DNA of 64,000 bases from Planctomycetota bacterium. Lineage in GTDB: Bacteria > Planctomycetota > Phycisphaerae > UBA1845. The stretch spans positions 124,001 to 188,000 of the forward strand of contig JAJRWX010000009.1 in assembly GCA_024276605.1 (NCBI GenBank). The letters are read 5' to 3'. A program made the translations under genes and the position numbers. The notes under the pieces were generated by a model. That model was not told the origin of the DNA, ran no database searches, and was given only the letters and a program-made list of their open reading frames with translations. Shown here piece by piece: positions 27,124-36,620 of this stretch. Numbering within the stretch: position 1 is the stretch's first letter; every line of letters begins with the position of its first letter.

Positions 27124-28992
27124 ATGTTTCGTTCCAACCGCGAGGTTCCATCGAGAAAAAAAGGTGTCATCGCAATTCAAGTGATGGTGTTACTTCCTGT
27201 CATTATCGGATTTGCTGCACTGACTGTAGACGTCGGTGTCATGTACAATGCCAGGTCGGATCTTCAAACAGTCGCAGACGTCACAGCCCTGGCCACAGCA
27301 GCTGCCTTGGCTGACTATTCCGGAAATGACATGATTACTACGGCGCGCAGTGCAGCCGACACTTACGTCACAAAAAACAAAGTTCTCGGTCGTACCATGC
27401 AACTAGACGCTTCGGATGTGGAGTTTGGCCGGGCGACCTACAACCCAGCCACAGGAAAATATGATTTCACTGTCAATAACACGATCCCGGATTCCGTTCG
27501 TATTACCGTAAGAATGACCGATGGTTCGTCCAACGGTCCACTAGGTTTGTATTTTGCCAGTGCGCTCGGTTTTACAAATGCACAGATATCCGCCAGCGCG
27601 ATTGCAAGAATGGTGCCGCGTGATATCGCCATAGTGGCTGACCTCTCAGGCTCGCAGAACGATGACAGTGAATTGCGACACATCGGCATAACCGACATCA
27701 ACATCTTTGACGTATGGGCGAGTATGTCAGTCACCAATGGGGTTAATGGCATAGGCGATGGCAAGAGTGCGCCGCCTATTGGCGATCCCGCAAATCCTAT
27801 CGCACCACCAGCAATCGGTCCGAGCAGTGCGGGCAATGTATTCACCGATGGCCAAGCCGCAGCAGGTAACGGTCAGGCCGGGCCAACGTGGGGATGGATG
27901 TATTACTGGGGCAACGACGTCAATGCACCGAGTTACGATCCTGTATCTGACCCGGGATTAATAGACCTACCCCGAAACGCAACCTGGAATGATGCAAATT
28001 TGGATACATGGTTAGCGAATATCGGCTACTCACCGGAGGAAATCGCGGCATTGAACAGCCCCGCGTACGACGGGAATAGGGATTCGCAGGGCCAATATGC
28101 ATGGACTAACCGCGTAGCTGTCGCGTTGGGACTTGCCAGATGGGATAGCGGCATCCCTGGGGGACTCTGGGAGTCCATACCACCAGCCGAGCGTAATGCG
28201 GGCAATGGCAATAATTGGCCTGGCAGTGGCGAGATTACCTATCTCGTACAATATCCTTTTGAATCCGGCTCATGGAATGATTACATTTATAATTACGTTC
28301 GTAAAAATAACACACGGATGGCTGTCGCCAATGGTGATTTCCAATACAAGTTCGGCCCCAAGACCCTGGTCAACTATCTGCTGGAAAGAAAGCCCGGCAA
28401 CAACCAAACTTCAGCGCTGGCTGGCACACCGGCACAACCACTCCAGGCGGTAAAGGATGCGGCGGGGCACATGGTTTGGTTGCTTGATTCTCTTCAAACC
28501 AACGATCAATTGTCCCTGGAAATTTACGCGACGACATCCAACCATGAGGTCGACCTTACCAATAATTTTCCAGTTGTAGGTGACCGTATCAATGCCATGC
28601 AAGCCGGTTACTACAACACCCTGACTAATATGGGGGCCGGCATCAACGAAGCGATTGCGGAATTAACGAGTAATCGCGCACGAACCATCTCAAAGAAAGT
28701 CATGATTCTATTGACCGACGGAAAGGCGAACGTTGACGCTTCTGGAAACTACTCCCAATCCGGAGGCGCAGCTCATGCGATAGCCCAAGCCCAGCTTGCC
28801 GCCTCTATGGGTATCCAGGTCTTTGCCGTCAGCGTTGGTGCGAATTCTGATCAAGCGCTCATGGCCAACATCGCTGCCATCGGGAACGGTGAGCATTTCC
28901 ATGCCCAAGGCACGATAGACCAGTATAGCGTTCAATTGGAACAAATTTTTCAGGCACTTGGCGGGAAACGACCCGTTGAACTCATCCAATGA
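27124..28992 (+). CDS. TadG-like protein with von Willebrand factor A domain
   Basis: A 622-residue protein starting at ATG 27124 with GAGGGG just upstream (the frame extends to 27016 but without such a site). The N-terminus RKKGVIAIQVMVLLPVIIGF and VDVGVMYNARSDLQTVADVT is the TadE/TadG pilus-assembly pattern: one membrane helix and an alpha-helical stretch with Ala-rich repeats. The rest holds a VWA domain with MIDAS-type DLSGS at the front, ILLTDGKANVDASG near residue 530, and a long low-similarity insertion in between. Such proteins are surface-associated and bind metal ions. No other tad gene is near. A strong terminator follows. Confidence 0.85.
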   Translation: MFRSNREVPSRKKGVIAIQVMVLLPVIIGFAALTVDVGVMYNARSDLQTVADVTALATAAALADYSGNDMITTARSAADTYVTKNKVLGRTMQLDASDVEFGRATYNPATGKYDFTVNNTIPDSVRITVRMTDGSSNGPLGLYFASALGFTNAQISASAIARMVPRDIAIVADLSGSQNDDSELRHIGITDINIFDVWASMSVTNGVNGIGDGKSAPPIGDPANPIAPPAIGPSSAGNVFTDGQAAAGNGQAGPTWGWMYYWGNDVNAPSYDPVSDPGLIDLPRNATWNDANLDTWLANIGYSPEEIAALNSPAYDGNRDSQGQYAWTNRVAVALGLARWDSGIPGGLWESIPPAERNAGNGNNWPGSGEITYLVQYPFESGSWNDYIYNYVRKNNTRMAVANGDFQYKFGPKTLVNYLLERKPGNNQTSALAGTPAQPLQAVKDAAGHMVWLLDSLQTNDQLSLEIYATTSNHEVDLTNNFPVVGDRINAMQAGYYNTLTNMGAGINEAIAELTSNRARTISKKVMILLTDGKANVDASGNYSQSGGAAHAIAQAQLAASMGIQVFAVSVGANSDQALMANIAAIGNGEHFHAQGTIDQYSVQLEQIFQALGGKRPVELIQ

Positions 28993-29051
28993 TATAGGCC
29001 ATGAGTTCAACCATGCAGACTAGGTTAATCGGTTCATTCTGACATATATGC

Positions 29052-29090
29052 AAAACGATCGCATCCTCGTCGGAAGGATGCGATCGTTTT
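29052..29090. terminator. Bidirectional intrinsic terminator
   Basis: A perfect 15-base stem (29052-29066 with 29076-29090) closes a nine-base loop; the arms begin with AAAA and end with TTTT, and T residues continue after the stem on the plus strand. It ends the TadG-like gene on the plus strand and pntB on the minus strand. Confidence 0.9.
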
Positions 29091-29114
29091 TTCTACTTTA
29101 TATTTAATCTACAA

Positions 29115-30614
29115 CTACGACTCTTTCACCGCAGCGGTGATTTCCACGAATGCTTTCTTGCCATCCGAAAAGAACATCAACGTGTTATCTTGCGCAAACA
29201 AAGGGTTCGGAATGCCCGCAAAACCCGGGCTTAAACTTCGTTTGATCACCACAACCGTTCGACACTTATCTATATCAATGATGGGCATACCAGCAATAGC
29301 TGATGTTGGATCGGTTCGGGCTACGGGATTGACCACATCGTTGGCACCAATCACCAAAGCCACATCCACCGTATCCAACGTGGGGTTAATGACGTCCATC
29401 TCCAACAACTTATCATAGTCGATGTCAGCTTCAGCTAATAACACATTCATATGACCCGGCATTCGACCGGCTACCGGGTGAATGCCAAATTCTACGGTCG
29501 CACCTCGTGACTCAAGCAGATTCGCTAAATCGCGCACCGCATGTTGCGCCTGAGAAACAGCCATGCCATAACCGGGAACAATGACGACACGTTGGGCACC
29601 ATCAAGCATCATAGCAATTTCATCCGCCGAGGTGGACTTGATCTTGCCGGCATAAACATCATCTGCAGATGGCCCATCCGCCGTCGGTCCCATCGTGGCA
29701 AAAATGACATTGGCCAGCGATCGATTCATCGCCTTGCACATAATGGCTGTGAGAATCAGACCCGATGCACCCACCAAAGAGCCGGCAATAATCAGCACGG
29801 TGTTGTTAATCACAAAACCGGTCGCACAAGCGGCCAAACCGGAATAGGAGTTAAGCAGCGCAATAACCACCGGCATATCCGCGCCGCCAATAGGTATGGT
29901 AATCAATATGCCCAACACCGCAGCGGCCACAACGAGTAACCAATACCATAGGGACGTGGTAGGGTCTGCTACTACCGCTACACATAGACCAATGGTCGCC
30001 AGGGTTACTAATATGCTAATGACATGTCGTCCAGGCAGCAGCAGTGAGTTGCTCAACCAGATTTTTTTGCCACCCCATGTGATCTTGTATTCAGCAAGTT
30101 TGACAAATGCAATCAGACTTCCTGTCAGCGTGACGGCCCCGATCAAGCCTGATAGCGAAATAGCCACAGTGAACTGGGCATGGATAGCCTCATGCCCGAT
30201 CGATGCCGCACCGGCATCCGCCGCGGAAACCTTGGCTAGCGTAATAAACAATTCACCACCAGCGACGAGAAAAGATGCCGCGCCGCCAAAACCGTTAAAA
30301 ATAGCCACCATCTGCGGCATACCGGTCATGGGTACTTTAACGGCGAGGACGGTACCGACGATTGACCCGACAACCAAGCCCGCAATAAGCCAAGGCCATG
30401 AGACGATACCTCCCGCCCAAAGCGTAGCCACGACAGCCAGCAACATACCGCATGCACCCATGAGGTTGCCACGAACTGCGGTACGCGGATGCGTCAAACC
30501 TTTAAGCCCACGAATAAACAGAATCGAGGCAACCAGATAGGCAACGTTGCGAATCATCGTAACCGTTGCAGGATCTAAGGCACCCTCTATAGTTTTAACC
30601 GTTGATGGTTCCAC
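29115..30614 (-). CDS. pntB: NAD(P) transhydrogenase subunit beta
   Basis: A 499-residue subunit of the proton-translocating transhydrogenase that transfers hydride between NADH and NADP+. The N-terminal two-thirds hold about nine membrane segments, and the C-terminal domain III (about 320-499) binds NADP(H), with VVIVPGYGMAVSQAQHAVRD, GIHPVAGRMPGHMNVLLAEA and IGANDVVNPVAR. It is the last gene of a three-gene operon with the two alpha parts, with three bases to the upstream gene. Confidence 0.97.
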   Translation of the reverse strand: MEPSTVKTIEGALDPATVTMIRNVAYLVASILFIRGLKGLTHPRTAVRGNLMGACGMLLAVVATLWAGGIVSWPWLIAGLVVGSIVGTVLAVKVPMTGMPQMVAIFNGFGGAASFLVAGGELFITLAKVSAADAGAASIGHEAIHAQFTVAISLSGLIGAVTLTGSLIAFVKLAEYKITWGGKKIWLSNSLLLPGRHVISILVTLATIGLCVAVVADPTTSLWYWLLVVAAAVLGILITIPIGGADMPVVIALLNSYSGLAACATGFVINNTVLIIAGSLVGASGLILTAIMCKAMNRSLANVIFATMGPTADGPSADDVYAGKIKSTSADEIAMMLDGAQRVVIVPGYGMAVSQAQHAVRDLANLLESRGATVEFGIHPVAGRMPGHMNVLLAEADIDYDKLLEMDVINPTLDTVDVALVIGANDVVNPVARTDPTSAIAGMPIIDIDKCRTVVVIKRSLSPGFAGIPNPLFAQDNTLMFFSDGKKAFVEITAAVKES

Positions 30615-30617
30615 GGA

Positions 30618-30902
30618 TTAGCCCTTCTTACGAAACATGGCCAACATACGATGCGACACGAGAAACCCGCCTACAGCGTTAACTGTGGCAAGTACGACTG
30701 CGAAAAAACCCAACATAGTGGGCAACGTACCTTCACCGGCACCGGACACCACTAACGCACCGACAATGGCAATACCGGAGATCGCATTCGACCCGGACAT
30801 CAACGGCGTGTGCAAGGTAGGTGGCACCTTGGTAATAATTTCAAAGCCCACGAAAATAGCGAGCATCAAAATCGTAATGAGAGGCATCAATTCCATGAGC
30901 AT
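30618..30902 (-). CDS. pntAB: NAD(P) transhydrogenase subunit alpha, membrane part
   Basis: A 94-residue protein with three membrane segments (IFVGFEIITKVPPTLHTPLM, then the GSNAISGIAIVGAL segment). It is the separate membrane portion of the alpha subunit in three-gene transhydrogenases, as in alphaproteobacteria. The TPLMSGSNAISG motif is characteristic. It sits between pntAA and pntB. Confidence 0.95.
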   Translation of the reverse strand: MLMELMPLITILMLAIFVGFEIITKVPPTLHTPLMSGSNAISGIAIVGALVVSGAGEGTLPTMLGFFAVVLATVNAVGGFLVSHRMLAMFRKKG

Positions 30903-30923
30903 TCCCTTTAATAAGTGATTAAT

Positions 30924-32114
30924 TTACGAGGTAGAAGTAGACTCTGCGACAGGTTCCATTGGCGCCATACCCAACAAATCACGAATACGCGGATGTACTA
31001 CTTCTCCGTCGTGTGCCACAAGCGTTTCTCGTAGCACTTCGTTTTCCATATCCAACGCCAACGCGCTATCTTTAGTTAGCTCAGCCAGAAAAGTGGTTAG
31101 ATTTTTCGAGAACATCTGACTAGCGTGAAACGGAATGGTGCTAGCCAGATTTAACGGCCCCATGATCGTGACACCATGCTCGACGACCGTCTCCCCGGGC
31201 TTGGTTAGTTCGCAGTTGCCACCCCGTTCGGATGCGAGGTCGACAATAATGGCCCCGGGCATCATATGGGTGACCATATCCGCCGTCACAAGAATCGGAG
31301 ATTTTTTACCAGGTATAGCGGCCGTCGTAATGACTACGTGGCTTTCCGCCAACGTTTCAGTCATCAACTCCCGTTGTTTACGAAGGAACTCGTCGCTCAT
31401 CTCCTTGGCATAACCGCCTTTGGTTTCCGCGTCGCCGGCGTCCAAGTCCATCTCGACGAATTTCGCCCCAAGACTTTCCACCTGCTCTTTCACCGCAGGC
31501 CTCACATCGTAGGCTTTGACTATCGCACCCAGTCGCCGCCCCATCGAAATCGCCTGCAACCCGGCCACCCCCACACCCATAATAAACACACGGGCCGGGG
31601 TAATGGTTCCCGCAGCCGTCATAAACATAGGGAACATGCGATTGGCAGCATCCGCGGCCATCAACACCGCCTTGTATCCGGCGATCGTGGCCATGGAGGA
31701 TAGAATGTCCATGCTCTGGGCACGGGTAATACGCGGCATCAACTCCATCGCAAACACCGTTACCTTTGCAGCAGCCAGTTTTTCCACCGCCTTAGGCTCA
31801 GACAACGGATCTAAACCGGCAATGACCACTTGCCCAGGTTTCATCAAATCAATATCAGCCTGACCGGCCTCGAGATTCGACCCCAGGCCTCTGACTTGAA
31901 ATACAGCGTCAGACCATGAGAAAAGCGCCGCCCGGTCCACGGCCAATGTGACGCCTTTCTCCTCGTAGGCACTATCAGAATACCCGGCTCTAACACCCGC
32001 GCCACGCTCTATTTGCACCTCATGACCGGCTTTTTTCAACAAAGCTGCGGTATCAGGAACCAGCGCAACGCGTCTTTCGCCGGGAAACGTTTCGGTAGGT
32101 ATACCAACCTTCAT
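30924..32114 (-). CDS. pntAA: NAD(P) transhydrogenase subunit alpha, NAD-binding part
   Basis: A 396-residue soluble subunit (domain I) that binds NAD(H). It starts MKVGIPTETFPGERRVALVP and contains the alanine-dehydrogenase-like Rossmann domain (ARVFIMGVGVAGLQAISMGR, with YDVRPAVKEQVESLGAKF) and the mobile-loop region near GGYAKEMSDEFL. First gene of the transhydrogenase operon. No terminator was seen just upstream. Confidence 0.96.
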   Translation of the reverse strand: MKVGIPTETFPGERRVALVPDTAALLKKAGHEVQIERGAGVRAGYSDSAYEEKGVTLAVDRAALFSWSDAVFQVRGLGSNLEAGQADIDLMKPGQVVIAGLDPLSEPKAVEKLAAAKVTVFAMELMPRITRAQSMDILSSMATIAGYKAVLMAADAANRMFPMFMTAAGTITPARVFIMGVGVAGLQAISMGRRLGAIVKAYDVRPAVKEQVESLGAKFVEMDLDAGDAETKGGYAKEMSDEFLRKQRELMTETLAESHVVITTAAIPGKKSPILVTADMVTHMMPGAIIVDLASERGGNCELTKPGETVVEHGVTIMGPLNLASTIPFHASQMFSKNLTTFLAELTKDSALALDMENEVLRETLVAHDGEVVHPRIRDLLGMAPMEPVAESTSTS

Positions 32115-32302
32115 ATGTGTTTTTCCGTCTGTACAGTGAATCCGTGGCCATCATGCCCACATAAAATGCAGGCACGCTGCGTGCCAGAAGCTTACTCCCT
32201 TCCACCAACACTGCCAAGATAAGGCCATGCTGTTCACCTCAAGCCTACTTCTAAAGCTAACTGCACACAAGCTAAGCCCGCAGCTCTATGGAAATAAATC
32301 AA

Positions 32303-32332
32303 AAGCCCGTAGGCCATAAGACCAACGGGCTT
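32303..32332 (-). terminator. Intrinsic terminator after the DUF4097-like gene
   Basis: An eight-base stem (AAGCCCGT with ACGGGCTT) closes a 14-base loop containing GGCC. On the minus strand it is followed by TTTTG ATTT, a short U-tract. It lies about 50 bases past the stop of the minus-strand gene at 32382. Confidence 0.7.
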
Positions 32333-32381
32333 CTTGTAAGGAAGTGGGGAATCTTATTTAGTAACGACGCTAGCTATCGCC

Positions 32382-33233
32382 TCATTGGATGTTGATCCCG
32401 CCGTTGTGGGTAGTCAGATTGAGTCTGCCGCCGCCATTACCCAGGGTACCGGATAGATGTCGCCGCGAACGATTTTTCACGTCGATAGGTAAATCACAGG
32501 AGATTCGTCCATTGTAGGTTTGAGCATCAACAAACGTAGACGCTCGGTCACCCAAAGTCACTTTCACGCTACCGTTGTGCGTCACCATCTTCCCTTGTAT
32601 CTCTTGACATTTATTCAACCGGGCGCTGATCGATCCGTTGTGCGTCACCAACGTCACATCCTCACCATCATAATCAGCCTCAATTCGACCGTTGTGCGTT
32701 TTGGCGTAAAGCTTACCTTGTGCAGCTGATACAATGATCCGCCCGTTGTGGGTCACCGTGGTGACCGATCCCTGTACGCCGGAAACTTCTATGCGACCAT
32801 TGTGCGTCTCGACCTCAAGATTCAACTCCGCGGGACCGGTCATTTCAAAACTAACCTGACCTCGCCATGAATGTCTCTTTTTAGGATTCCATCGCCAACC
32901 CAAAAGCTGTCGACCTTGCTTACCCGGCTCGACAAAAACCTCGATCGCATCGAGTGCGTTCTGCGCTTCTTCCATAGACCTGGCCCCACCCTTCAAGTGG
33001 ACCTGTGCGGTCACTTGTGTAGAGTTATTCGCACCGGCATACGTGACCCTACCATTGTGGGTCTGTACGTCCAAGGTCTGCAGCCCGTCTATGCCAACAG
33101 TAACGTTTTGTTCAGCCTCTACCCATACGGTAGACCGACACCCGCCCCATCCGCCACTCACGATCACGCAACCGGAAGAACCCACACATACCAACAACAA
33201 TAAGGTGCTACATACAGTTCGTCTCATGTTCAT
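32382..33233 (-). CDS. DUF4097-like surface protein with THNG repeats
   Basis: A 283-residue exported protein with a hydrophobic N-terminus followed by VGSSGCVIV, a possible lipoprotein cleavage site although the residues before Cys are not ideal. The mature part repeats a THNGRI-type unit about nine times at spacings of 16-30 residues (THNGRVTY, THNGRIEV, THNGRIIV, THNGSISA, THNGSVKV, TYNGRISC, THNGGINI), which suggests a right-handed beta-helix, the fold assigned to the DUF4097/putative adhesin family. Function unknown; the family is often found beside envelope-stress regulators. Confidence 0.75.
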   Translation of the reverse strand: MNMRRTVCSTLLLLVCVGSSGCVIVSGGWGGCRSTVWVEAEQNVTVGIDGLQTLDVQTHNGRVTYAGANNSTQVTAQVHLKGGARSMEEAQNALDAIEVFVEPGKQGRQLLGWRWNPKKRHSWRGQVSFEMTGPAELNLEVETHNGRIEVSGVQGSVTTVTHNGRIIVSAAQGKLYAKTHNGRIEADYDGEDVTLVTHNGSISARLNKCQEIQGKMVTHNGSVKVTLGDRASTFVDAQTYNGRISCDLPIDVKNRSRRHLSGTLGNGGGRLNLTTHNGGINIQ

Positions 33234-33397
33234 TATTTGTGCTCCACATTCTGCTCATCAAGACAAGAATAGTCGAATAATCCGAACGCTACCCTCCCAG
33301 ACCATGATATTCGACATAGGTTAGCCATTATTTACTACCAATACTATAAGCTCGACGAAAATCGACAATCCAATTCCGTATCAAAGGTAACAACCCC

Positions 33398-34540
33398 TCA
33401 TGCACGCAATCGGCCTAGTTTGGTACGCAGCAGTATGAGGAAAAGGGGAACACCGACAATAGCTGTAATAACGCCAATAGGCAGCGTCGCACTGCCAACA
33501 TCCCGGTCCGTGATCCAGCCGGCAAGTCGCATGGTCAACTGTGCACCCCAATCGCAAACAATAAGAAATCCACCGCCCAGCAGACCGGCTACCGGCAACA
33601 AGATGCGACAATCGCTGCCCACCAATAGCACAGCCATATGAGGAACAACCAATCCCACGAAGCCAATCGGCCCGCAATAACCCACAACACCCGCCGTGGC
33701 CAACGTACAAAGCACCACACTCACCCCCTGTAACACCACCACGTTGACACCACGGGTCTGAGCTAACTCTTCACCTAACCGATACTGGTTCATGGCGCGC
33801 GACATGACCATCAAACCTATCCATGCGGGCACCAACATCGGAAGCAGCGATAATTGTTCCAATGCAGATATAGGGTCTAAGGAACCCATCATCCATCGAA
33901 CGGTCGCAAACGTAACGCGCTCATCCGACACGGAAGTAATAAACATCATCATCGCAGAACAAAATAATCCCATAGTCACACCGGCCAGGAGTAACTCATT
34001 GGACGTCAGGCGGCGCGAACCACGCACGAATACAAATACTGCAACGACAATCAGCAATGCGCCGCCAAAAGCCGATATCGCAATCGAAGAAACCCCACAC
34101 ACCATAACCGTCCAGCCCAACCGTATAGCTAGCAATGCCCCCAGCGATCCGCCGTTCGCAATACCCAACGTATAAGGCGTGGCTAATGAATTGCGAAAGA
34201 GTATTTGAAAGGTCGCCCCGCACATCGCTAGGGTGATTCCAACTTGCAATGCTAGCAAAGTGCGCGGAAACCTAAGCCCAAAACCGATGTGCTTAGCCAG
34301 TGCGACAAAGCCGGCTAGCTCGTCCTCGGAAACCCGGCCATCACCATCCGTATCAACAAAAGGTCGATCTACCAGCGTCGTAGCATCGATCGGCAGACCC
34401 AACTGCGCCCGCCACGCATCCGACCAGCCAAACGAAGCAGACTCCGTTCCGATGCCCGGACTCACGATCACCAGCACAACAAGAAAAACAACACACAATG
34501 TGAGTCGAATGACAAATTTTCCACGGCTAAGTGATGTCAT
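33398..34540 (-). CDS. FecCD/BtuC-type ABC importer permease with EF-hand loop
   Basis: A 380-residue permease of the vitamin B12/iron-chelate importer family, with about ten membrane segments (LRFPRTLLALQVGITLAMCG, LFRNSLATPYTLGIANGGSL, GYCGPIGFVGLVVPHMAVLL, all family motifs). Between the first and second membrane segments, residues 63-74 form a perfect EF-hand calcium loop (DTDGDGRVSEDE; ligand positions D, D, D, S and E). The start is ATG 34540, which overlaps the stop of the ATPase gene in an ATGA arrangement. It is the last gene of the three-gene importer unit. Confidence 0.92.
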   Translation of the reverse strand: MTSLSRGKFVIRLTLCVVFLVVLVIVSPGIGTESASFGWSDAWRAQLGLPIDATTLVDRPFVDTDGDGRVSEDELAGFVALAKHIGFGLRFPRTLLALQVGITLAMCGATFQILFRNSLATPYTLGIANGGSLGALLAIRLGWTVMVCGVSSIAISAFGGALLIVVAVFVFVRGSRRLTSNELLLAGVTMGLFCSAMMMFITSVSDERVTFATVRWMMGSLDPISALEQLSLLPMLVPAWIGLMVMSRAMNQYRLGEELAQTRGVNVVVLQGVSVVLCTLATAGVVGYCGPIGFVGLVVPHMAVLLVGSDCRILLPVAGLLGGGFLIVCDWGAQLTMRLAGWITDRDVGSATLPIGVITAIVGVPLFLILLRTKLGRLRA

Positions 34541-35349
34541 GACGTCGTTCCAGCATGTCGAATCGTTGGCACCACCCAAGCGGCACTTCCATCTCCCGTC
34601 GAAGCCACAGCCAGCTCAACACCATACACTTGCGAAAGCACGTCAGGCGTCACCACGCGAAGGGGCGTATCACATGCCGCTACTTTCCCGTCATGAAGAA
34701 GGAGGATACGGTCGCAGTATCGTGCCGCAAGGTTGACGTCATGCGTAACCACGACGGCGGATAGCTGACCATCATCTACTTTTTGTCGTATCATATCGAA
34801 GATAGCTATCTGATGATTCAAATCCAAACCCGTCGTCGGTTCATCAAGCAGCAATACTGCCGGTGCCTGCGCAAACGCCGCAGCCAGATGCACGCGCTGA
34901 GCTTCTCCACCGGAAAGCGTGGAAAGTCGTCGCTGAGAAAACGAGGTGATTTTCGTAGATTGCATCGCAGAGGTTGCCACCAAGCGATCCTGTTTTGACT
35001 CGAACAGCCCCAGCGTTCGATGTGGGAATCGCCCCAACAACACCACATCTTCAACCAACATATCCACATCAACCGGTGGGTGTTGCGGCAAAAATGCAAT
35101 TAACTTGGCAAGCTGCAACCTGGGCACCTGAGATAACGGTACCTCTTGCCAAAGAACATCGCCGATACGTGGTTGAAGCAGGCCGGCTAATAAGCGCAGC
35201 ATCGTACTTTTGCCTGCACCGTTAGGCCCCACCAAGCCCCAGCACTGCCCCGCACAAACGTCCAGACTCACCGGCCCCAAAAACGTCGATTGAGAGGGAA
35301 AGCCAAACGAAACGTCGCGTGCCGATAATAAAGGCTGGTCACTTTTCAT
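34537..35349 (-). CDS. ABC importer ATPase (FecE/BtuD type)
   Basis: A 270-residue ATPase that powers the neighbouring permease. Walker A GPNGAGKST, signature LSGGEAQRV, Walker B AVLLLDEPT and the switch His in VVVTHDVN are present. It starts at ATG 35349, overlapping the end of the substrate-binding-protein gene by 11 bases, and its stop overlaps the permease start. The three genes are therefore one translationally coupled unit. Confidence 0.94.
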   Translation of the reverse strand: MKSDQPLLSARDVSFGFPSQSTFLGPVSLDVCAGQCWGLVGPNGAGKSTMLRLLAGLLQPRIGDVLWQEVPLSQVPRLQLAKLIAFLPQHPPVDVDMLVEDVVLLGRFPHRTLGLFESKQDRLVATSAMQSTKITSFSQRRLSTLSGGEAQRVHLAAAFAQAPAVLLLDEPTTGLDLNHQIAIFDMIRQKVDDGQLSAVVVTHDVNLAARYCDRILLLHDGKVAACDTPLRVVTPDVLSQVYGVELAVASTGDGSAAWVVPTIRHAGTTS

Positions 35350-36316
35350 CTGAAAATAGCCCTGGATGAAGCATACGTGCTAGTTTGTCTGCTATGAGTA
35401 CACACCTCGTCGAAGGGATTAGCGCATAATCGTCATCGACAAAATAAATCCGCTGCCCGCCAACAGCCGGCAACGTCTCAAACTTATGCCACTGCGACAA
35501 TAAGGCCCGACGGCGAGGCTCGTCCACATCGATCTCCGGTAACAGTTCAATAATCACCTCCGGACGACGCGACAGAATAGTCTCCATACTTACCTGTGGA
35601 TATGGCGCATCCACGTCACCGAAAATATTCTCACCACCGGCTAATTCGAGTAGTTGATTCAAAAAAGTCCCCCGACCAACCGTGAGAATATCTCGCAGTC
35701 GATCGGGCTGGCGCATCACGGTCAGTAAGACCCGAGGCCTAGCAACACCCGCCATGCGCTCGCGCACGAGGTTGAGGTCTTTTTGAAATTTTTCAATAAG
35801 CTGCGTCGCTTTCTCTTCTACATTAAGCTTCGCACCCAAATCACGCATACACTTTTCGATACCTTCCAGTGAATCAGTTTCATCGTAATACGTATCAATA
35901 TGCAACGTACGACACAATCTCTCCAGCGATTCATTCCGGCCACGCAACACAAGCAGGTCGGGACGTAACATGACGATACGTTCGAGGTCCGGATCCATCA
36001 GGCCGCCGACTTGTGGGCGTGAAGATAGCTCCGGCGGAAAAATACAAAACTTCCCTACGCCGACAATCCGATCACACGCACCCAGCAAACAAACAATCTC
36101 CGCAGCATTAGGTGCAATAGTCACAATGCGCCGTGGCCATGTGTGATGATCTCCATCTGCACTATGACGAACCTTAGGCGAGACTACATCCTGACTAGCC
36201 AGCGTGGGTGATTGAGCTTGAGCAGACGCTATCAAGAGAACTACGACTGATCGCAGTAGTACATACTGACATAACACGCGCAACTCGTTAAGAAGTGACA
36301 AAAATTTATAGAACAT
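35339..36316 (-). CDS. BtuF/FecB-type substrate-binding protein
   Basis: A 325-residue exported binding protein with an N-terminal hydrophobic segment ending near AQAQS. The helical-backbone metal receptor fold is recognisable: RIVTIAPNAAEIVCLLGACD and IVGVGKF in lobe one, the long linking helix around NVEEKATQLIEKFQKDLNLV, and RDILTVGRGTFLNQLLELAG in lobe two. It captures cobalamin, haem or a siderophore for the downstream permease/ATPase. No B12 riboswitch was seen upstream, so cobalamin cannot be preferred over iron chelates. Confidence 0.88.
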   Translation of the reverse strand: MFYKFLSLLNELRVLCQYVLLRSVVVLLIASAQAQSPTLASQDVVSPKVRHSADGDHHTWPRRIVTIAPNAAEIVCLLGACDRIVGVGKFCIFPPELSSRPQVGGLMDPDLERIVMLRPDLLVLRGRNESLERLCRTLHIDTYYDETDSLEGIEKCMRDLGAKLNVEEKATQLIEKFQKDLNLVRERMAGVARPRVLLTVMRQPDRLRDILTVGRGTFLNQLLELAGGENIFGDVDAPYPQVSMETILSRRPEVIIELLPEIDVDEPRRRALLSQWHKFETLPAVGGQRIYFVDDDYALIPSTRCVLIADKLARMLHPGLFSDEK

Positions 36317-36479
36317 GCTTGCATGATAAGGGAGTTGCGATCACACGTGAAGCGGACAGTCCAATAGGATACGTGACGAAAATAGCGTCGATCATGGTCA
36401 TAGTTCACGGTGGAAGCCGCATGGATACTTTCGTACGGAGTCCACCAGCTCACGCCGTGCAGTTTTGGTATTGCGAATC

Positions 36480-36510
36480 AATCAGAGCACCTGGCGCAAG
36501 CCTGGTGACT
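36480..36510 (+). repeat. REP1-like hairpin, CACC-stem type
   Basis: The element begins AATCAGAG, then forms a hairpin: outer stem CACC (36488-36491) with GGTG (36504-36507), a T/T mismatch, inner stem GGC/GCC and a GCAA loop. Its flank and loop match the copies at 57299, 57334 and 57929, but the outer stem is different and still pairs. It faces the CCGCA-type copy at 36589. Confidence 0.8.
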
Positions 36511-36588
36511 AGTCGTACTACGTGACAAAACTCACGATACGCTTGTTTTCGTGATGTAATAACCGCGACGTTAGCAATTATACGCCGG

Positions 36589-36620
36589 TGTCCGCAGGCT
36601 TGCGCCGTGCGGCTCTGATT
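36589..36620 (-). repeat. REP1-like hairpin, CCGCA-stem type
   Basis: On the minus strand this begins AATCAGAG, has outer stem CCGCA/TGCGG, inner stem GGC/GCC and a GCAA loop, and ends ACA. All 32 bases are identical to the copy at 57299-57330, more than 20 kb away. It forms an inverted pair with the CACC-type element at 36480, separated by 78 bases. Confidence 0.85.
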
